NCBI GenBank assembly: GCA_964421565.1
Contig: CAYQXJ010000017.1
Location: forward strand, 12,226 to 76,225
From: CAYQXJ01 sp964421565
GTDB taxonomy: Bacteria; Planctomycetota; Brocadiia; SM23-32
DNA: 64,000 nucleotides
Reading direction: 5' to 3'
Shown here: piece after piece, positions 9,193-18,624 of the stretch
Numbering within the stretch: position 1 is the first letter of the stretch
Layout: each line of letters starts with the position of its first letter
Notes under the pieces: generated by a model
Database searches by the model: none
The model's input: only the letters and a program-made list of their open reading frames with translations
Told to the model about the DNA's origin: nothing
Position numbers and translations under genes: made by a program

Positions 9193-10479
9193 TTATCGCA
9201 GGCGGGCGAATGCTTTCTGGAGGGCGAGCGACAAGTGCTGTTCGAAACGGGCAGCGCGGCGGTAGTCATGGCTTTCAACCAGTTCGGGCAGGAGGCCGAG
9301 CGCCCTGGCCATCAGCCGGTCGAAGGACCCGCCCGCTGCTGAGTGCTGGCGCACGATACGTTCGACGACGGGGCGGTAGTGTCTGCAGATAGCGGCTGCG
9401 ACCTCGGCGGTCCGGGCCATCAACTCGTCGATCTCTTCGAGCCGCCGGCTCGAGACGTAACGGCTCGGATCAACGCGTTGGCGAAGCCGCAGCGCCTGCC
9501 ATTTCAGGTAGTTGTACGCGCGGAACAGGGCATCCTCTTCCTGGGCCGACAGGGCAGCTTCGCCATCGGGCGAGCCCTCCAGCCGGCGCCACAGGCGACG
9601 CCAATCTTCGCCCAGGATGCGTTCCCGCGCCTCTTCGGAGCAAAAGTCCTCCTCTGCGTAGCAGTTTAGCGGCTCCGCCAGCAGGTCGCGCGCGCGCTCC
9701 TGGTTGACCACGCGATAGATGCTGGCACGCGATCGGTCATATCGGCTGCAGAGTTCGTCGACCGGCTCGCCCTCCCGGTAGGCGGTATATATCTGCCGCC
9801 GCTCGCTCTCGGAGAGCCTGCCTCCATGCTGCCGGCCCGCCTCTCCGTGCCGCTTCAGCACCAGGCGCACGGTCTCCTGCGAGCGGCCGAGCTCCTCCGC
9901 CACTTTCGCGGCAGCGGCCGTTGTGCTCAGCTCTTCCGCTTCGCGATACTCCTTCACCCGCGCCAGTGCGCGCCTCTCCTCCTCATCGGTCAGCCGCGAG
10001 TAGCCGCCGCCGAAGTGCAGGTCGCCCTCGTTTTCGATTACGAACCGTTCCAGGACTTCGGCTCGCACACCGACGCGGTTCACACCGTCGGGAAAGATGT
10101 AATGCCGCGCGACAAGCCCCCGCCGGCGCCAGCGATGAATCGTCCGTCGCGAGACGTCGAAGCGGTCGGCAAGTTCCGGTATGGTGTAGACGCGTTCGTC
10201 CAGTTCCTCTACGGGCTGGGGAACACTCTGGCTGACCAGTTCGAGGGAGCGATGCAGATCGGGGCGGAGCTCCTCGCCGCGGAAAGTGTCCAGGTAGCTC
10301 TCGCTGGGACGGAAGCCGGTCACCCGGAAGTGAACGAACTCATACGGGTAGGTGCGATCGGGTTCGAGTTCCAACAGCAGCCGCTCCAGCCGGTCGGCGT
10401 GGCGCCGCCGCACCCTCGGGGGGCTGAGCATCAGTTGCCGGTGCAGCTCCGCGATCCGCTTGAGCTTGAAGTCAGCCAT
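9193..10479 (-). CDS. HTH/sigma-70-like DNA-binding regulator
   Basis: 428 residues, ATG 10479. The middle has an excisionase/MerR-like helix-turn-helix (YTIPELADRFDVSRRTIHRW, about residues 97-117). It is followed by a second HTH-like region (TAAAAKVAEELGRSQETVRLVL) and a third with DELCSRYDRSRASIYRVV. The C-terminal third (EEDALFRAYNYLKWQALRL onward) resembles the region 1.2/2 start of sigma-70-type factors. I infer a specialised sigma-like or transcription factor known mainly from planctomycete-type genomes; no sigma region 4 promoter-recognition block was identified with certainty. Its start overlaps the preceding PP-loop gene by 8 bases, so the two are coupled. Confidence 0.65.
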   Translation of the reverse strand: MADFKLKRIAELHRQLMLSPPRVRRRHADRLERLLLELEPDRTYPYEFVHFRVTGFRPSESYLDTFRGEELRPDLHRSLELVSQSVPQPVEELDERVYTIPELADRFDVSRRTIHRWRRRGLVARHYIFPDGVNRVGVRAEVLERFVIENEGDLHFGGGYSRLTDEEERRALARVKEYREAEELSTTAAAAKVAEELGRSQETVRLVLKRHGEAGRQHGGRLSESERRQIYTAYREGEPVDELCSRYDRSRASIYRVVNQERARDLLAEPLNCYAEEDFCSEEARERILGEDWRRLWRRLEGSPDGEAALSAQEEDALFRAYNYLKWQALRLRQRVDPSRYVSSRRLEEIDELMARTAEVAAAICRHYRPVVERIVRQHSAAGGSFDRLMARALGLLPELVESHDYRRAARFEQHLSLALQKAFARLR

Positions 10480-11392
10480 CGACCGGTTCCACGCCTACCG
10501 CCGAGACGGGCAAGTCCTTGAACCGGCTGTAGCGTATCACCAGGCGCCGCGCTTCGTCCAGAGCCTCGGGCGTCATCTCGCCGACGACGCAGGCGAGCGG
10601 GCCCGGCTGCTCGAGAAGATCGAGCAGCCGCGATCCGGCCGGCGCGTGCTCGCGGATGGCCAGGTTGTCCTCGTGGTTGCGGCCCACCACGCAGAAGGAG
10701 CGGCCCTGTAGTTCGAACAGCCGCCCGAACCGCACCAGGCTCATGTGCTCCAGCCCGGTGAGCCCGAGCTCCGCGATGCGGAATATCCTGTCGGCGTAAT
10801 GCGGATCGGTCAGGCGGCATCCCCCGGCGGGCTGGGGATAATCCTCGATGCCCCACTCGGCGGCCAGGGCGATCTGGCGTTCGCGCGAGCGACCGCTGAT
10901 GTCCAGCAGGTCCTCGCGTTTGATCAGGCCCTCTTGTTCCGGGATCGTGGGCTCGAGCAGCTTGCCGGAGAGCGGCCGCACGACGCGGCCCTCCACCTCG
11001 GCGCCCCTTTCCATGCGGGCGAATGCCTGCCTGTGCTGCGACATGGGTCGCTGGCCGAGCACCTCTCCGGTGGCGATGCACTGGGCGCCCCGGCGTTGCG
11101 CCTCCTCGCGCGCCTTTGCGTACATCATTTGCTTACAGTCCAGGCACGGGTTCGCATTGCTGCCGTGGCCGTAACGAGGGTTGCGCACGATGCGGGACAT
11201 CTCCTCGGAGATGTCGCGCACCACGATCGTACAGGCCGGCGTATATCCGCCTTCCTTCAGTGGATAGAACACGCTGGTATGGCGCAGCAGCAAGACCTCG
11301 ACCCCGGCGCGCAGCAGCACTTCGGCCGCCAGGATGCTGTCCAGCCCGCCGGAGAACAGGACGATCGCCTTGGCATGATCTGTCTGGTTCAT
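10472..11392 (-). CDS. MnmA/ThiI-like PP-loop tRNA thiolation-type enzyme
   Basis: PP-loop ATPase of the adenine-nucleotide alpha-hydrolase superfamily: N-terminal IVLFSGGLDSILAAEVL is the ATP-pyrophosphatase loop. NPCLDCKQMMY and CIATGEVLGQRPMSQHR supply the cysteines typical of sulfur-transferring tRNA-modifying members. The C-terminal 100 residues (FGRLFELQGRSFCVVGRNHEDN) look like the NFACT-R-type RNA-binding domain found in a subfamily annotated as tRNA 2-thiouridylase. The reading frame has TTG at 11395, but the adjacent ATG 11392 is the likelier start. Expected role: thiolation of a tRNA uridine; the exact position modified cannot be read from sequence. Confidence 0.75.
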   Translation of the reverse strand: MNQTDHAKAIVLFSGGLDSILAAEVLLRAGVEVLLLRHTSVFYPLKEGGYTPACTIVVRDISEEMSRIVRNPRYGHGSNANPCLDCKQMMYAKAREEAQRRGAQCIATGEVLGQRPMSQHRQAFARMERGAEVEGRVVRPLSGKLLEPTIPEQEGLIKREDLLDISGRSRERQIALAAEWGIEDYPQPAGGCRLTDPHYADRIFRIAELGLTGLEHMSLVRFGRLFELQGRSFCVVGRNHEDNLAIREHAPAGSRLLDLLEQPGPLACVVGEMTPEALDEARRLVIRYSRFKDLPVSAVGVEPVDG

Positions 11393-11395
11393 CAA

Positions 11396-11956
11396 CGTCA
11401 GAGGGTATCAAGAAGCGGAGCGCGAAACCAGACCCGTCCAATCCAGTTTAGGCGGGCCAACCGTGCCGGGCAAGCGGGGCGGCTCGTCCCCGGGGGCGGA
11501 CGTGCGAGCCCCCCAAGTGCGGACACTGTCCGGACGGGGCGGCTGAGTTGGCCCGGGGTTGTCCTGCGTACAGCGGCGCTGCGCCCGAGAAGACATCCAT
11601 CTGGTTGGGACGGTAGCGCCCATATCGGACAGTGCCGGCCGGCGGAACGATTATACTCGGCGTCACGACGCTGGAAAGCCCAAGCGGCCCCGATCTGGTC
11701 GGGGAGGCAGCCCATTTCGAAACGAACCCATTCAGTCACAAAAGTCGTCAGGCAAGAGAGATAGAGCCGCCGCCTGGGCGTGGCCCTGATGCCCGTCAGG
11801 GGGCACATGGCGCCCTTGGGCTCCGGGCAGGGCGGGACGGGTCACGCGGCATCACGCTTGCGGGCGCAGCAGGCACGGGGGGCCAGGGGCGCAGGGAGGG
11901 GGTGGACACGTAATCGCTGGGAAGCCGGCCGTTGTCCGGAAGCAGCGGGGGGGCGG
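11396..11956. other. intergenic region without a recognisable gene
   Basis: About 560 bases between the PP-loop gene and the first DUF6785 gene, both leftward. Open frames here are short and show no family motif. A weak minus-strand promoter is possible near the PP-loop gene (TTGCCC 11468-11473, 16 bases, TAAACT 11446-11451), and a second TATAAT-like block lies at 11650-11655. A small hairpin (CCCTGA/TCAGGG) lies near 11783-11800. Confidence 0.4.
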
Positions 11957-13891
11957 TCAGAAGGCGGGCACAGTGCCCCCGCTCAGGCTGCTGACGAGGG
12001 CGGAGAGGCCGGTGAGGAAGGATTCGACGATGACCAGGCCGATGAAGAAGTTGCGGGCTTTGCGTAGCATGGCGCCGCCGGCGAGTTTGACAATGCCGAA
12101 CTTGATCAGCCACCCGATGAAGAAGGCGAGCCAAAGGCGGTTTGCCATGTTCCAACTGCTTGCCGTAAGAAGACCTATGGCATGTATGGGCCACCAGTAG
12201 AAGCGGGCGCGCATGAACATGAGGAAGCCCATGCCGAGGGTGCCGAACAGGAAGGGCCGCCAGTGGACGCGGTGCCATTCGGTGGTGCGGGCCTCCATGA
12301 CGCGCTGGGCCTCGTTGAAGGCACCGGTGGCCATGTTGTTGACCGCCCAGGAGTCGCTGAAGTTCAGCGCGCCGCCGGCGTACGCCTGTCGCAGCACGAC
12401 CCACGTGGTACAGGCCATGGCGAGCAGGATGCCGCAGAATAAAGCCGGCATGAGCCAGCGTTTACGACGTTCGAAGACGTCGGAGATGCGGAGCGCAAGC
12501 ATGGCCATGGGGCCGATAACGGTGGTTGAGCCCGTTATCAGGAGGGTGGACTGCATGGAGGCGATGGCCGCCCCCTGGGCGCCGAAGACGCCGCTGCCGG
12601 TGAATGCCTCGACGCCGGTGGTCAGAGACCAGAGGTTGCGCGTGGTGGGCACGCCGCCCTGGCAGACGATGCGCGCGTAAACCATGTAAGAACAAAACGT
12701 TAGTGCAAGAATGAAGAGCCCGAGCAGCACATTCATCCCGTGGCTTGCGTACCACCACAGGCAGCCCGCCACGCACGCGAGGAAGCCCCAGAAAGCGAAG
12801 CGGTAGGTGACCGGCTCGTCCGAATCGTCCGCCCCGCCCGGCAGGCCGAGCGCGCGGCGGAAGACGCCGAACAGGTGGCGCCTGGCCATGTAGAGCATGC
12901 CGACCAGGAAGGCCAGATAGGCGCCGAACTGCTGCCAGCGCATCATCGGGCTCCACGTGCCGCCGCCGGCCTCCGGCAGCGCCAGTTGGGTGCCGATCAG
13001 CAGCTCCAGGCGGCTGAACAGGAAGAAGAACCAGACGCTAAGGCTGACGTCAGCGGGCACGAGAAAGGCGAACCCGATGATCGGCAGTTGTGGGTTGACG
13101 TTGGCAAAGCCGACAGTCTCCAGCGCCGTCCCCTTCAGCGCGTCGGCAATGGGAAAGACGAGCGGGATGCCGTAATCGGCGCCGAAGAAAAGTGGTGAAG
13201 CACGGAAGAGGCGGAAGGCGAGGGCGAAGATGACCCCCGCGCGGAAGGACGGATTCCGGAAAATGTCCGGCAGCCAGCCGTGCCGGCCGGCGCCCTCGGT
13301 GAAGTCCAGGGGCACGCGCGCGAGCGGGAACATGAGGCGCTCGACCTCCACCCATTGCCGCCGCAGCATCGCGCAGAGCAGGAACACGGCCGCGAACACG
13401 AGAAGGACGAGGACCGCCCAGTCCGCCAGTGGGCGCAGCCAGTGGCCCCACGGCACGCGGCCGCCGGGGCTGCCCTCGAAGTAGCGGCGGGCGGCCTCCG
13501 AGCGGGGCTGGCGGCTGAGCACCAGGCTGTCCGGCGCGTGCTCCAGCGAGCCGCCATCTTCCCAGTTGATGTCCGGCCGGCGGGCCATGTACGGCGCCCC
13601 CGCCAGCATGCTGTACCACCAGCGTCCGAGCCCCTCGGTGGGCACCACGGCGGCCACGATGAGCATGCACCAGACCAGCATAAGCTCCGGGCGGGCAAGT
13701 TCCCGGCCGCGGCGCACGAGCCGCAGAACGGCGTTCACGCCGAGCGTCAGGGCCACCAGGAAGAGTACCGCGCCCACCGGGAATGAACCGACGATCAGCC
13801 ATCCGTAGCCCTTGACGTACGACGTGTAGGGGTCCAGCAAGCTAAGGCCCGCGACGCAAGCCAGCCCGATGAGGAACGCGCGCCAAGTCAC
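11957..13891 (-). CDS. DUF6785/DUF6784 polytopic membrane protein, copy 1
   Basis: 644-residue inner-membrane protein with about a dozen hydrophobic segments. Start GTG 13891, preceded by GGGAGGAAGCG. Motifs shared with the two other copies in this window: N-terminal TWRAFLIGL, then RRQWVEVERLMFPLARVPLDF, GFAFLVPADVSLSVWFFF, YARIVCQGG and, near the end, MRARFYWWPIHAIGLL. The family is distantly similar in layout to OPT-type transporters. No biochemical function is established to my knowledge; solute uptake is inferred from topology and from neighbours. It is the last gene of a leftward block with esterase, sulfatase and hydrolase genes, but also has its own promoter. Confidence 0.85.
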   Translation of the reverse strand: MTWRAFLIGLACVAGLSLLDPYTSYVKGYGWLIVGSFPVGAVLFLVALTLGVNAVLRLVRRGRELARPELMLVWCMLIVAAVVPTEGLGRWWYSMLAGAPYMARRPDINWEDGGSLEHAPDSLVLSRQPRSEAARRYFEGSPGGRVPWGHWLRPLADWAVLVLLVFAAVFLLCAMLRRQWVEVERLMFPLARVPLDFTEGAGRHGWLPDIFRNPSFRAGVIFALAFRLFRASPLFFGADYGIPLVFPIADALKGTALETVGFANVNPQLPIIGFAFLVPADVSLSVWFFFLFSRLELLIGTQLALPEAGGGTWSPMMRWQQFGAYLAFLVGMLYMARRHLFGVFRRALGLPGGADDSDEPVTYRFAFWGFLACVAGCLWWYASHGMNVLLGLFILALTFCSYMVYARIVCQGGVPTTRNLWSLTTGVEAFTGSGVFGAQGAAIASMQSTLLITGSTTVIGPMAMLALRISDVFERRKRWLMPALFCGILLAMACTTWVVLRQAYAGGALNFSDSWAVNNMATGAFNEAQRVMEARTTEWHRVHWRPFLFGTLGMGFLMFMRARFYWWPIHAIGLLTASSWNMANRLWLAFFIGWLIKFGIVKLAGGAMLRKARNFFIGLVIVESFLTGLSALVSSLSGGTVPAF

Positions 13892-13929
13892 CGCTTCCTC
13901 CCGCAGCTTAAGCAGTGAATGAGGCCGCG

Positions 13930-13958
13930 ATTATACGGGGGCCGCCACCTGCCTGCCA
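13930..13958 (-). promoter_or_regulatory. promoter upstream of DUF6785 copy 1
   Basis: Minus strand TGGCAG (13953-13958), 17-base spacer, perfect -10 TATAAT (13930-13935). Transcription would begin about 31 bases before GTG 13891. Confidence 0.55.
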
Positions 13959-14008
13959 CGCCAAGCCGTTCTGACAGGTGGGCTGGCAAGGGGGCCGCGC
14001 CGCTTTCG

Positions 14009-15058
14009 TCACGCCAGCGCCTCCCGCACGAACGGCCACATCAGATCGGCGTAGAAGCGGTGTCCGCCTTCGCCGTAGCGCTGGTCAAGCCGGTCGGGCG
14101 CGCCGGCCGCCGCGTAGATAGCCTTCAGTCGACGTGTGGCCAGGTCCACCTCGCCATTGGGGCGAATAGGGTCGTCCGTGCCGTGCACCGCCAGGAAGCG
14201 GCGCGGCGCGACGAGCCCCGCAATATCCCAGAACTCGCCCCAGCGCATGACGCCGGGGACGATGTTGCATGCATGGTGGAGTAACTTGCCACTGCGGTCG
14301 ACGAACGGACAGAAGGAACAGCTCGCGATGGCGATGGTTACCCGCACATCACAAGCCGCCGCGAAGGTCGTCAGGACGCCACCGCCCGAGTTGCCCATCA
14401 TCAGCACTTCGCCGGCCACGTCCGGCCGAGCGAGCGCCCAGTCGAGCACGCGTTCCATGTCCCAAACACGCTCTCCGATGCTGGAGCGGCCGGCCATGAT
14501 GGTGTGTGCCCAGTGGCTGGTGCAGTTGCGTCCGCCCCATTGGGCATGCAGGTCGGTCACGCCGCCAACAGCTATGCCGCGGGTCGCCGGCGCGATGGCC
14601 AGGAAGCCCTCCCGCGCTGCTTGCACTGCGACGTCGCGTTCCTCACGTTCGATTCGTTCGCGGTCCTCTTCACTCTGCCAGATGCCGGCGTAGGTGTCGA
14701 AGCCTCGGGCGTTGTGGCCGTGAGGGGTTACCGCACACGGGAAAGGGCCCCTCTCCGGCGGCCGGACAAACCAGAAGGGAATGCTCACATCGGGCTCGGT
14801 CTCGATCCAGCCCTTGCGCCGTATCAGGCCGTCCACCTCCTGCTCCTCTGCAAGCTCGACAGAGGGCTGGTGGTCACCGACCGAGTCGCGAATGGCCTCC
14901 AGCCCGAGCAGCCGCCGCAGGGCGGGGCGGGCCTCGGCCTGCCACGTGGTGAACTGCTCCGGCGTTGCGGCGCGGCATGCGTAGCGGCGCTGCCCCTCAG
15001 CGTAGATGCGCGCCAGGTAGCCCTGAACCTCTTCGGGCCATCGTTTGCGGTCAACCAT
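14009..15058 (-). CDS. dienelactone-hydrolase/acetyl-xylan-esterase-like alpha/beta hydrolase
   Basis: 349 residues. The frame is open further upstream, but that part is the sulfatase gene in another frame, so the start is ATG 15058, overlapping the sulfatase stop by 8 bases. The core shows an alpha/beta-hydrolase fold: IPFWFVRPPERGPFPCAVTPHGHNARG, then MMGNSGGGVLT carrying the nucleophile serine, then the acid region FLAVHGTDDPIRP and the histidine in GEGGHRFYADL. No signal peptide is seen, so it is probably cytosolic. With the sulfatase and CE7-like esterase next to it, a role in removing ester groups from sugars or aromatic acids is likely; the substrate is unknown. Confidence 0.8.
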   Translation of the reverse strand: MVDRKRWPEEVQGYLARIYAEGQRRYACRAATPEQFTTWQAEARPALRRLLGLEAIRDSVGDHQPSVELAEEQEVDGLIRRKGWIETEPDVSIPFWFVRPPERGPFPCAVTPHGHNARGFDTYAGIWQSEEDRERIEREERDVAVQAAREGFLAIAPATRGIAVGGVTDLHAQWGGRNCTSHWAHTIMAGRSSIGERVWDMERVLDWALARPDVAGEVLMMGNSGGGVLTTFAAACDVRVTIAIASCSFCPFVDRSGKLLHHACNIVPGVMRWGEFWDIAGLVAPRRFLAVHGTDDPIRPNGEVDLATRRLKAIYAAAGAPDRLDQRYGEGGHRFYADLMWPFVREALA

Positions 15059-16455
15059 TCGGTGCCTCCTCCGACCGGCCGGCCATTCGGCGCAGCCGCG
15101 TGCGCAGCTCTGCTTCGACGTGTGCCTTGTCCGGATGGCCGACCAGGTTGTCCAGCTCTCCGGGGTCGGCGCACAGGTCGTAGAGCAACAAGGGGGTGCC
15201 GCCCGTGCGTTCGGCGTACTTCCACCGCTGCGTGACCACACAGCGGTTGCGGTGTCCGCCGGAGCGCACCTCGCTGATAGTCGCCTCTCGGAACGGAGCG
15301 GCAGCATTGCGCAGCACAGGCAACAGGGACAGCCCGTCGCACGAGTCCGGCACACCGACCCCGGCGGCCTCGAGGATCGTCGGCATGATGTCCACCGTCG
15401 ACGCCAGCGCGTCGCGCGTCTCGCCGCCCGGCACGCGTCCCGGCCACCGAAGGACGAGGGGCACACGCAGGGCGCTCTCGTAGAAACGGCTTTTGTAGAG
15501 GCGGTCGTGGTCGCCGAGCATCTCGCCGTGATCGGACCAGAAGAGGATCAGGGCGTCATCGAGCAACCCCCGTCGTTCAAGGGTGTCCAGGATGCGGCCG
15601 GACCATTCATCGATCAGGCTGATCTTGCCGTAGTAGTTCGCCCGCAGCCGCGCAATGTCGTCTCTCGCCAGGTTGTGCCGTCCCGTACGCTGCCACTGGG
15701 CAGCTTCGTGCGGCACCCAGGGGCCGGGCTCTGTGCCTTCCGGAGCGGTGGGTGGGGGAGTCTCGGCCGGATCATACATCTGCGCGAACCGCCCGGGCGC
15801 GTCCCAGGGCTCGTGCGGGCCGCCGAAGCCGACGAAGGCACAGAAAGGGCGGTCCTCCTCGTAGTCACTGAGGAACTCGACGGCCCTGCGGCCGACGTAG
15901 CTGTCGGCGTGCTCTTCGACCGGCAGCGGGCTCGGCCAGACGGCCGTCGCGCCCATGTTCGAACCGCTTAGCGTAGTCCTGCTTGTATGCCTCATATAGC
16001 CCCTGGCGCTGCCAGCGGTCGGTCATGTGCGATTCAGTGTTGTTGGCCGTCGCGAGGGGACCGCCAATCTCGTCCACAAAGTCAAACCCCCGCGCGCGCA
16101 TCCAGGGCTCGCGGTCTTTCATGTGCAGGTTGCCGTGCGGGTAGTAATGCGATTTGCCGATGTGCGCGGTGAAGTAGCCGCTCTGCTGCAGGCGGCGGAA
16201 GAAGGACTCGTAGTCCGATGGCAGCTCGCCGCCGTTCTCCCAGATACCGTGCCGGTGGACGTGTTCGCCCGTGATGAAGGAGCAGCGGGCGGGCATGCAA
16301 ACCGGGCTGCTGGTGAGGGCCTGTGCGAAGGAGACGCCTTCCTCGGCCAGGCGGTCCATGTTAGGTGTGCGGAGTTGGCCGTGGCCGGCGCAGCCCAGGC
16401 AGTCGCCGCGCTGCTGGTCGGTCATCAGGATTAGGATGTTCGGGTGTTCAGGCAT
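15051..16455 (-). pseudogene. arylsulfatase-family gene with a frameshift
   Basis: Sulfatase (sulfate-ester hydrolase) split across two frames. The N-terminal part from ATG 16455 (preceded by AAGGAGG) has PNILILMTDQQRGD, metal ligands and the Cys-type modification motif VCMPARCSF, which needs conversion to formylglycine. It runs into another frame near 15960. From there to 15051 a second frame continues in the correct order: NMGATAVWPSPLP, HADSYVGRRAVEFL, SDHGEMLGDH, then RVPLVLRWPG. A single extra base near 15955-15968 would explain the break. Total length (about 468 codons) is normal. It is either a recent mutation or a base-calling error. No signal peptide is evident. Confidence 0.85.
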
Positions 16456-16647
16456 GCAACCTCCTTTCTGCGGTCACTTTAGGCGCGAGGCGCGGCCGCG
16501 GCAAGTGAAGGGTGGCTTTCCAGGCACGGAGCGCGTCAGCCCTTTCTGGCTGCCTTTGCTGCCCGCTTACTGGTGGGGGCCAGGACTGTTGGGGGAGACC
16601 CATGCCGCGTCGGAACCTACACTCTGGTAGGCCCCCAACCCTTTGCC

Positions 16648-18111
16648 TCAGTGATCCGGCGCTGCCATGCCAATGTGGCGGCGGATAAACTCGTCGGGCG
16701 TCTCATTGGCCGAGCCTATCCAGGCGTCCTCGGCCGGCATCGGCCCGTGTCCCCTGTGGGGAAACGCCACTATACCTTTCACGCTCTTGAGGGCGTTGAA
16801 CGCAGCATACACTCCCGGCGGGGGACACGCCATATCGGTCAGCCCCAAGAACACGAGCGTCTCGGCGCGCGAGCGGGCCGACAGGTAGACATTGTCGCAG
16901 TAAATGGCGCTCTGAAGTATCTTGTTGAATTCCTCACTACCAATGTCCTGGCGAAGCGGCTTGGGAAAGCCCGGCATCCGTCTGCCCAACGGGGCGGCGA
17001 AATCGCACATCGCCGGCACTTCGGCCACGACGGCCGACACTCGCGCATCCAGCCCGGCGATGGCCAGCGCCTGCCCGCCGCCCATGCTGCCCTGCCCGCC
17101 CCCGCTTGCGCCGAAGGCAACGACGTGGCGCCCGTCCCATTCCGGCTGCGCGCAGAGGAAGTCAACTGCCCGCATGGCTCGCATGTACATGCCCACGAAG
17201 TACCAAGTGTCGCGGCTCTCCAGTCCCAGAGTGCTGTATTGGCCAAGGGATTCCCGCTCGAGGTCTTCATAGTATTCGGGCGGCTGGCCGTTTAGCATGC
17301 CGTGGGCGTTGAGGTCCAGGACGATGGCTCCGTACTCGTTGGCGACTTTGCTCGCGGACCGTACCGATGACCTGCACCAGTCGCCGCTGACACCCGCCGC
17401 ATGGAAAAGGATAATGGCCGGACAGCTACCGGGCCGCGCGTTCACGGGCCGCACATAGTACCCGCGTGCCGGGGCGAAGCCGGGGCAGGGGATTTCGAGG
17501 TCCAAGCACTCGAATCCGGGCAGTGCGGCGTCAACCTCCCGAGTGGTCGGCGTGGCGGGCGAGGCTGCCAGCAGCGCCTTTTTCGAATCCCAGAACTCGT
17601 CAAAATCCTTCGGCTCGGGCCATGCGGGTTTGAACGCTTCGGCATTGACGACAACACCCGTGCGGACGACGTCGGGCTTGCCGTCGGCACCCGGGACCGA
17701 CGCCTCGCACATATACCAGCCACCATCTTCGTGCGCGTTTCCAGAACCCAATTGCACTACCCATTGCGACGCGCCGGGCTGACGACGAACACTGACGGTG
17801 TCGAGCGGATGGAGATCGCAGGGGATGACCTGCGCAAACGTACTGCCGGTGATACCTTGCAGCGGATTCCCCCGTGTGCCGCCGGAAATGATCTTGATGG
17901 AAGGAACACCCGAGAGCGCAACTGTCGAGGGATCACGCAGCGCGACAATGAATGCTGGTGTCTTGCCGTCTTCGACAATCCCCGAACGCGGAACAACATC
18001 CACGCGCAGCAAACGGTCGGTACTAGCCATGGAGGCATTGCTGCCCAACAGCACCGCCATCAGCGCGGAAACCCTAAGCGCCCACAACGATGCCCGGTCG
18101 ACTCTTTGCAT
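16648..18111 (-). CDS. secreted CE7-type acetyl-xylan esterase/cephalosporin deacetylase-like
   Basis: 487 residues. ATG 18111 is chosen because GGGAGG lies 8 bases upstream; GTG 18117 is an alternative. Residues 1-30 form a signal peptide (RVSALMAVLLGS then ASMAS). An N-terminal beta domain (about 35-155) precedes an AXE1-type alpha/beta hydrolase: PEPKDFDEFWDSKK, the nucleophile in AFGASGGGQG (Ser336), the acid near FLGLTDMACPP and the histidine in FPHRGHGPMP. The family deacetylates xylo-oligosaccharides or similar acetylated sugars. It is first in a leftward run with the sulfatase 192 bases downstream. Confidence 0.88.
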   Translation of the reverse strand: MQRVDRASLWALRVSALMAVLLGSNASMASTDRLLRVDVVPRSGIVEDGKTPAFIVALRDPSTVALSGVPSIKIISGGTRGNPLQGITGSTFAQVIPCDLHPLDTVSVRRQPGASQWVVQLGSGNAHEDGGWYMCEASVPGADGKPDVVRTGVVVNAEAFKPAWPEPKDFDEFWDSKKALLAASPATPTTREVDAALPGFECLDLEIPCPGFAPARGYYVRPVNARPGSCPAIILFHAAGVSGDWCRSSVRSASKVANEYGAIVLDLNAHGMLNGQPPEYYEDLERESLGQYSTLGLESRDTWYFVGMYMRAMRAVDFLCAQPEWDGRHVVAFGASGGGQGSMGGGQALAIAGLDARVSAVVAEVPAMCDFAAPLGRRMPGFPKPLRQDIGSEEFNKILQSAIYCDNVYLSARSRAETLVFLGLTDMACPPPGVYAAFNALKSVKGIVAFPHRGHGPMPAEDAWIGSANETPDEFIRRHIGMAAPDH

Positions 18112-18201
18112 TACCACTGCCTCCCTTCCGAGTCGGGATGCGTGCGCGGCTAACCTGAATCACAAGAGACATTGCCCGAGTCTGTTTCGCTCAAGCGATG
18201 A

Positions 18202-18225
18202 AAAACGCGCGTCGGCGCGCGTTTT
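18202..18225 (-). terminator. intrinsic terminator
   Basis: A perfect 10-base-pair stem (AAAACGCGCG paired with CGCGCGTTTT) around a TCGG tetraloop. Read on the minus strand the stem ends in TTTTT; on the plus strand in TTTT. It would stop leftward transcripts from the zwf side before they reach the esterase gene. Confidence 0.75.
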
Positions 18226-18409
18226 GCTGGTTTCGGGATCGGTTGGCTGACTACTTCACCTGCTGCTTCGCATGCCTGCCGAGTGTCCGAGTCCGCGGGC
18301 AGCGTGTCGGCGCTAACACGGCTGGCTTCTCGTTTCGGCATGTCCTCCCGCGGTTACAGTCGGCTCAGCCGTCCAGGCTCATCTCAGTCGAGATTCCCCA
18401 TTTACAGTA

Positions 18410-18427
18410 GCGAAGTTCCGACTTCGC
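18410..18427. repeat. short palindrome GCGAAGT-TCCG-ACTTCGC
   Basis: Perfect 7-base arms with a TCCG loop in non-coding DNA. One of several hairpins in the 18.2-18.8 kb island. Confidence 0.6.
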
Positions 18428-18494
18428 CTTGAGCGCGACAGTGTATCCCTCCCACGCTGTTGGTCAAGGACGAAGGCCTGCAATCAATCTGCCC

Positions 18495-18560
18495 CGCTGG
18501 CCTCTGGCGGCCGTTTGCCCGGGGGCATATGGCCGCCCGAAAGGCGTTTTGCGGCCAGCG
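18495..18560. repeat. nested inverted repeat, REP-like
   Basis: Outer arms CGCTGGCC (18495-18502) and GGCCAGCG (18553-18560) enclose a compact hairpin at 18506-18537 whose arms GGCGGCC/GGCCGCC surround a further TGCCC/GGGCA stem. Non-coding. Whether it recurs in the genome cannot be judged from this window. Confidence 0.55.
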
Positions 18561-18624
18561 AGAGGCACCTTGACTGTTCAGAAACCGCGAAGTCAGGTTC
18601 TCCTGTGAAACCCGGCACCACTCG

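Noticed and set aside
10745..11764. 339-residue plus-strand frame opposite the PP-loop gene
   Set aside because: Low-complexity antisense frame; the minus strand carries a clear PP-loop enzyme.
14009..15466. Long form of the alpha/beta hydrolase (485 residues)
   Set aside because: The first 136 residues are the sulfatase gene in another frame; ATG 15058 with an 8-base overlap is the sensible start.
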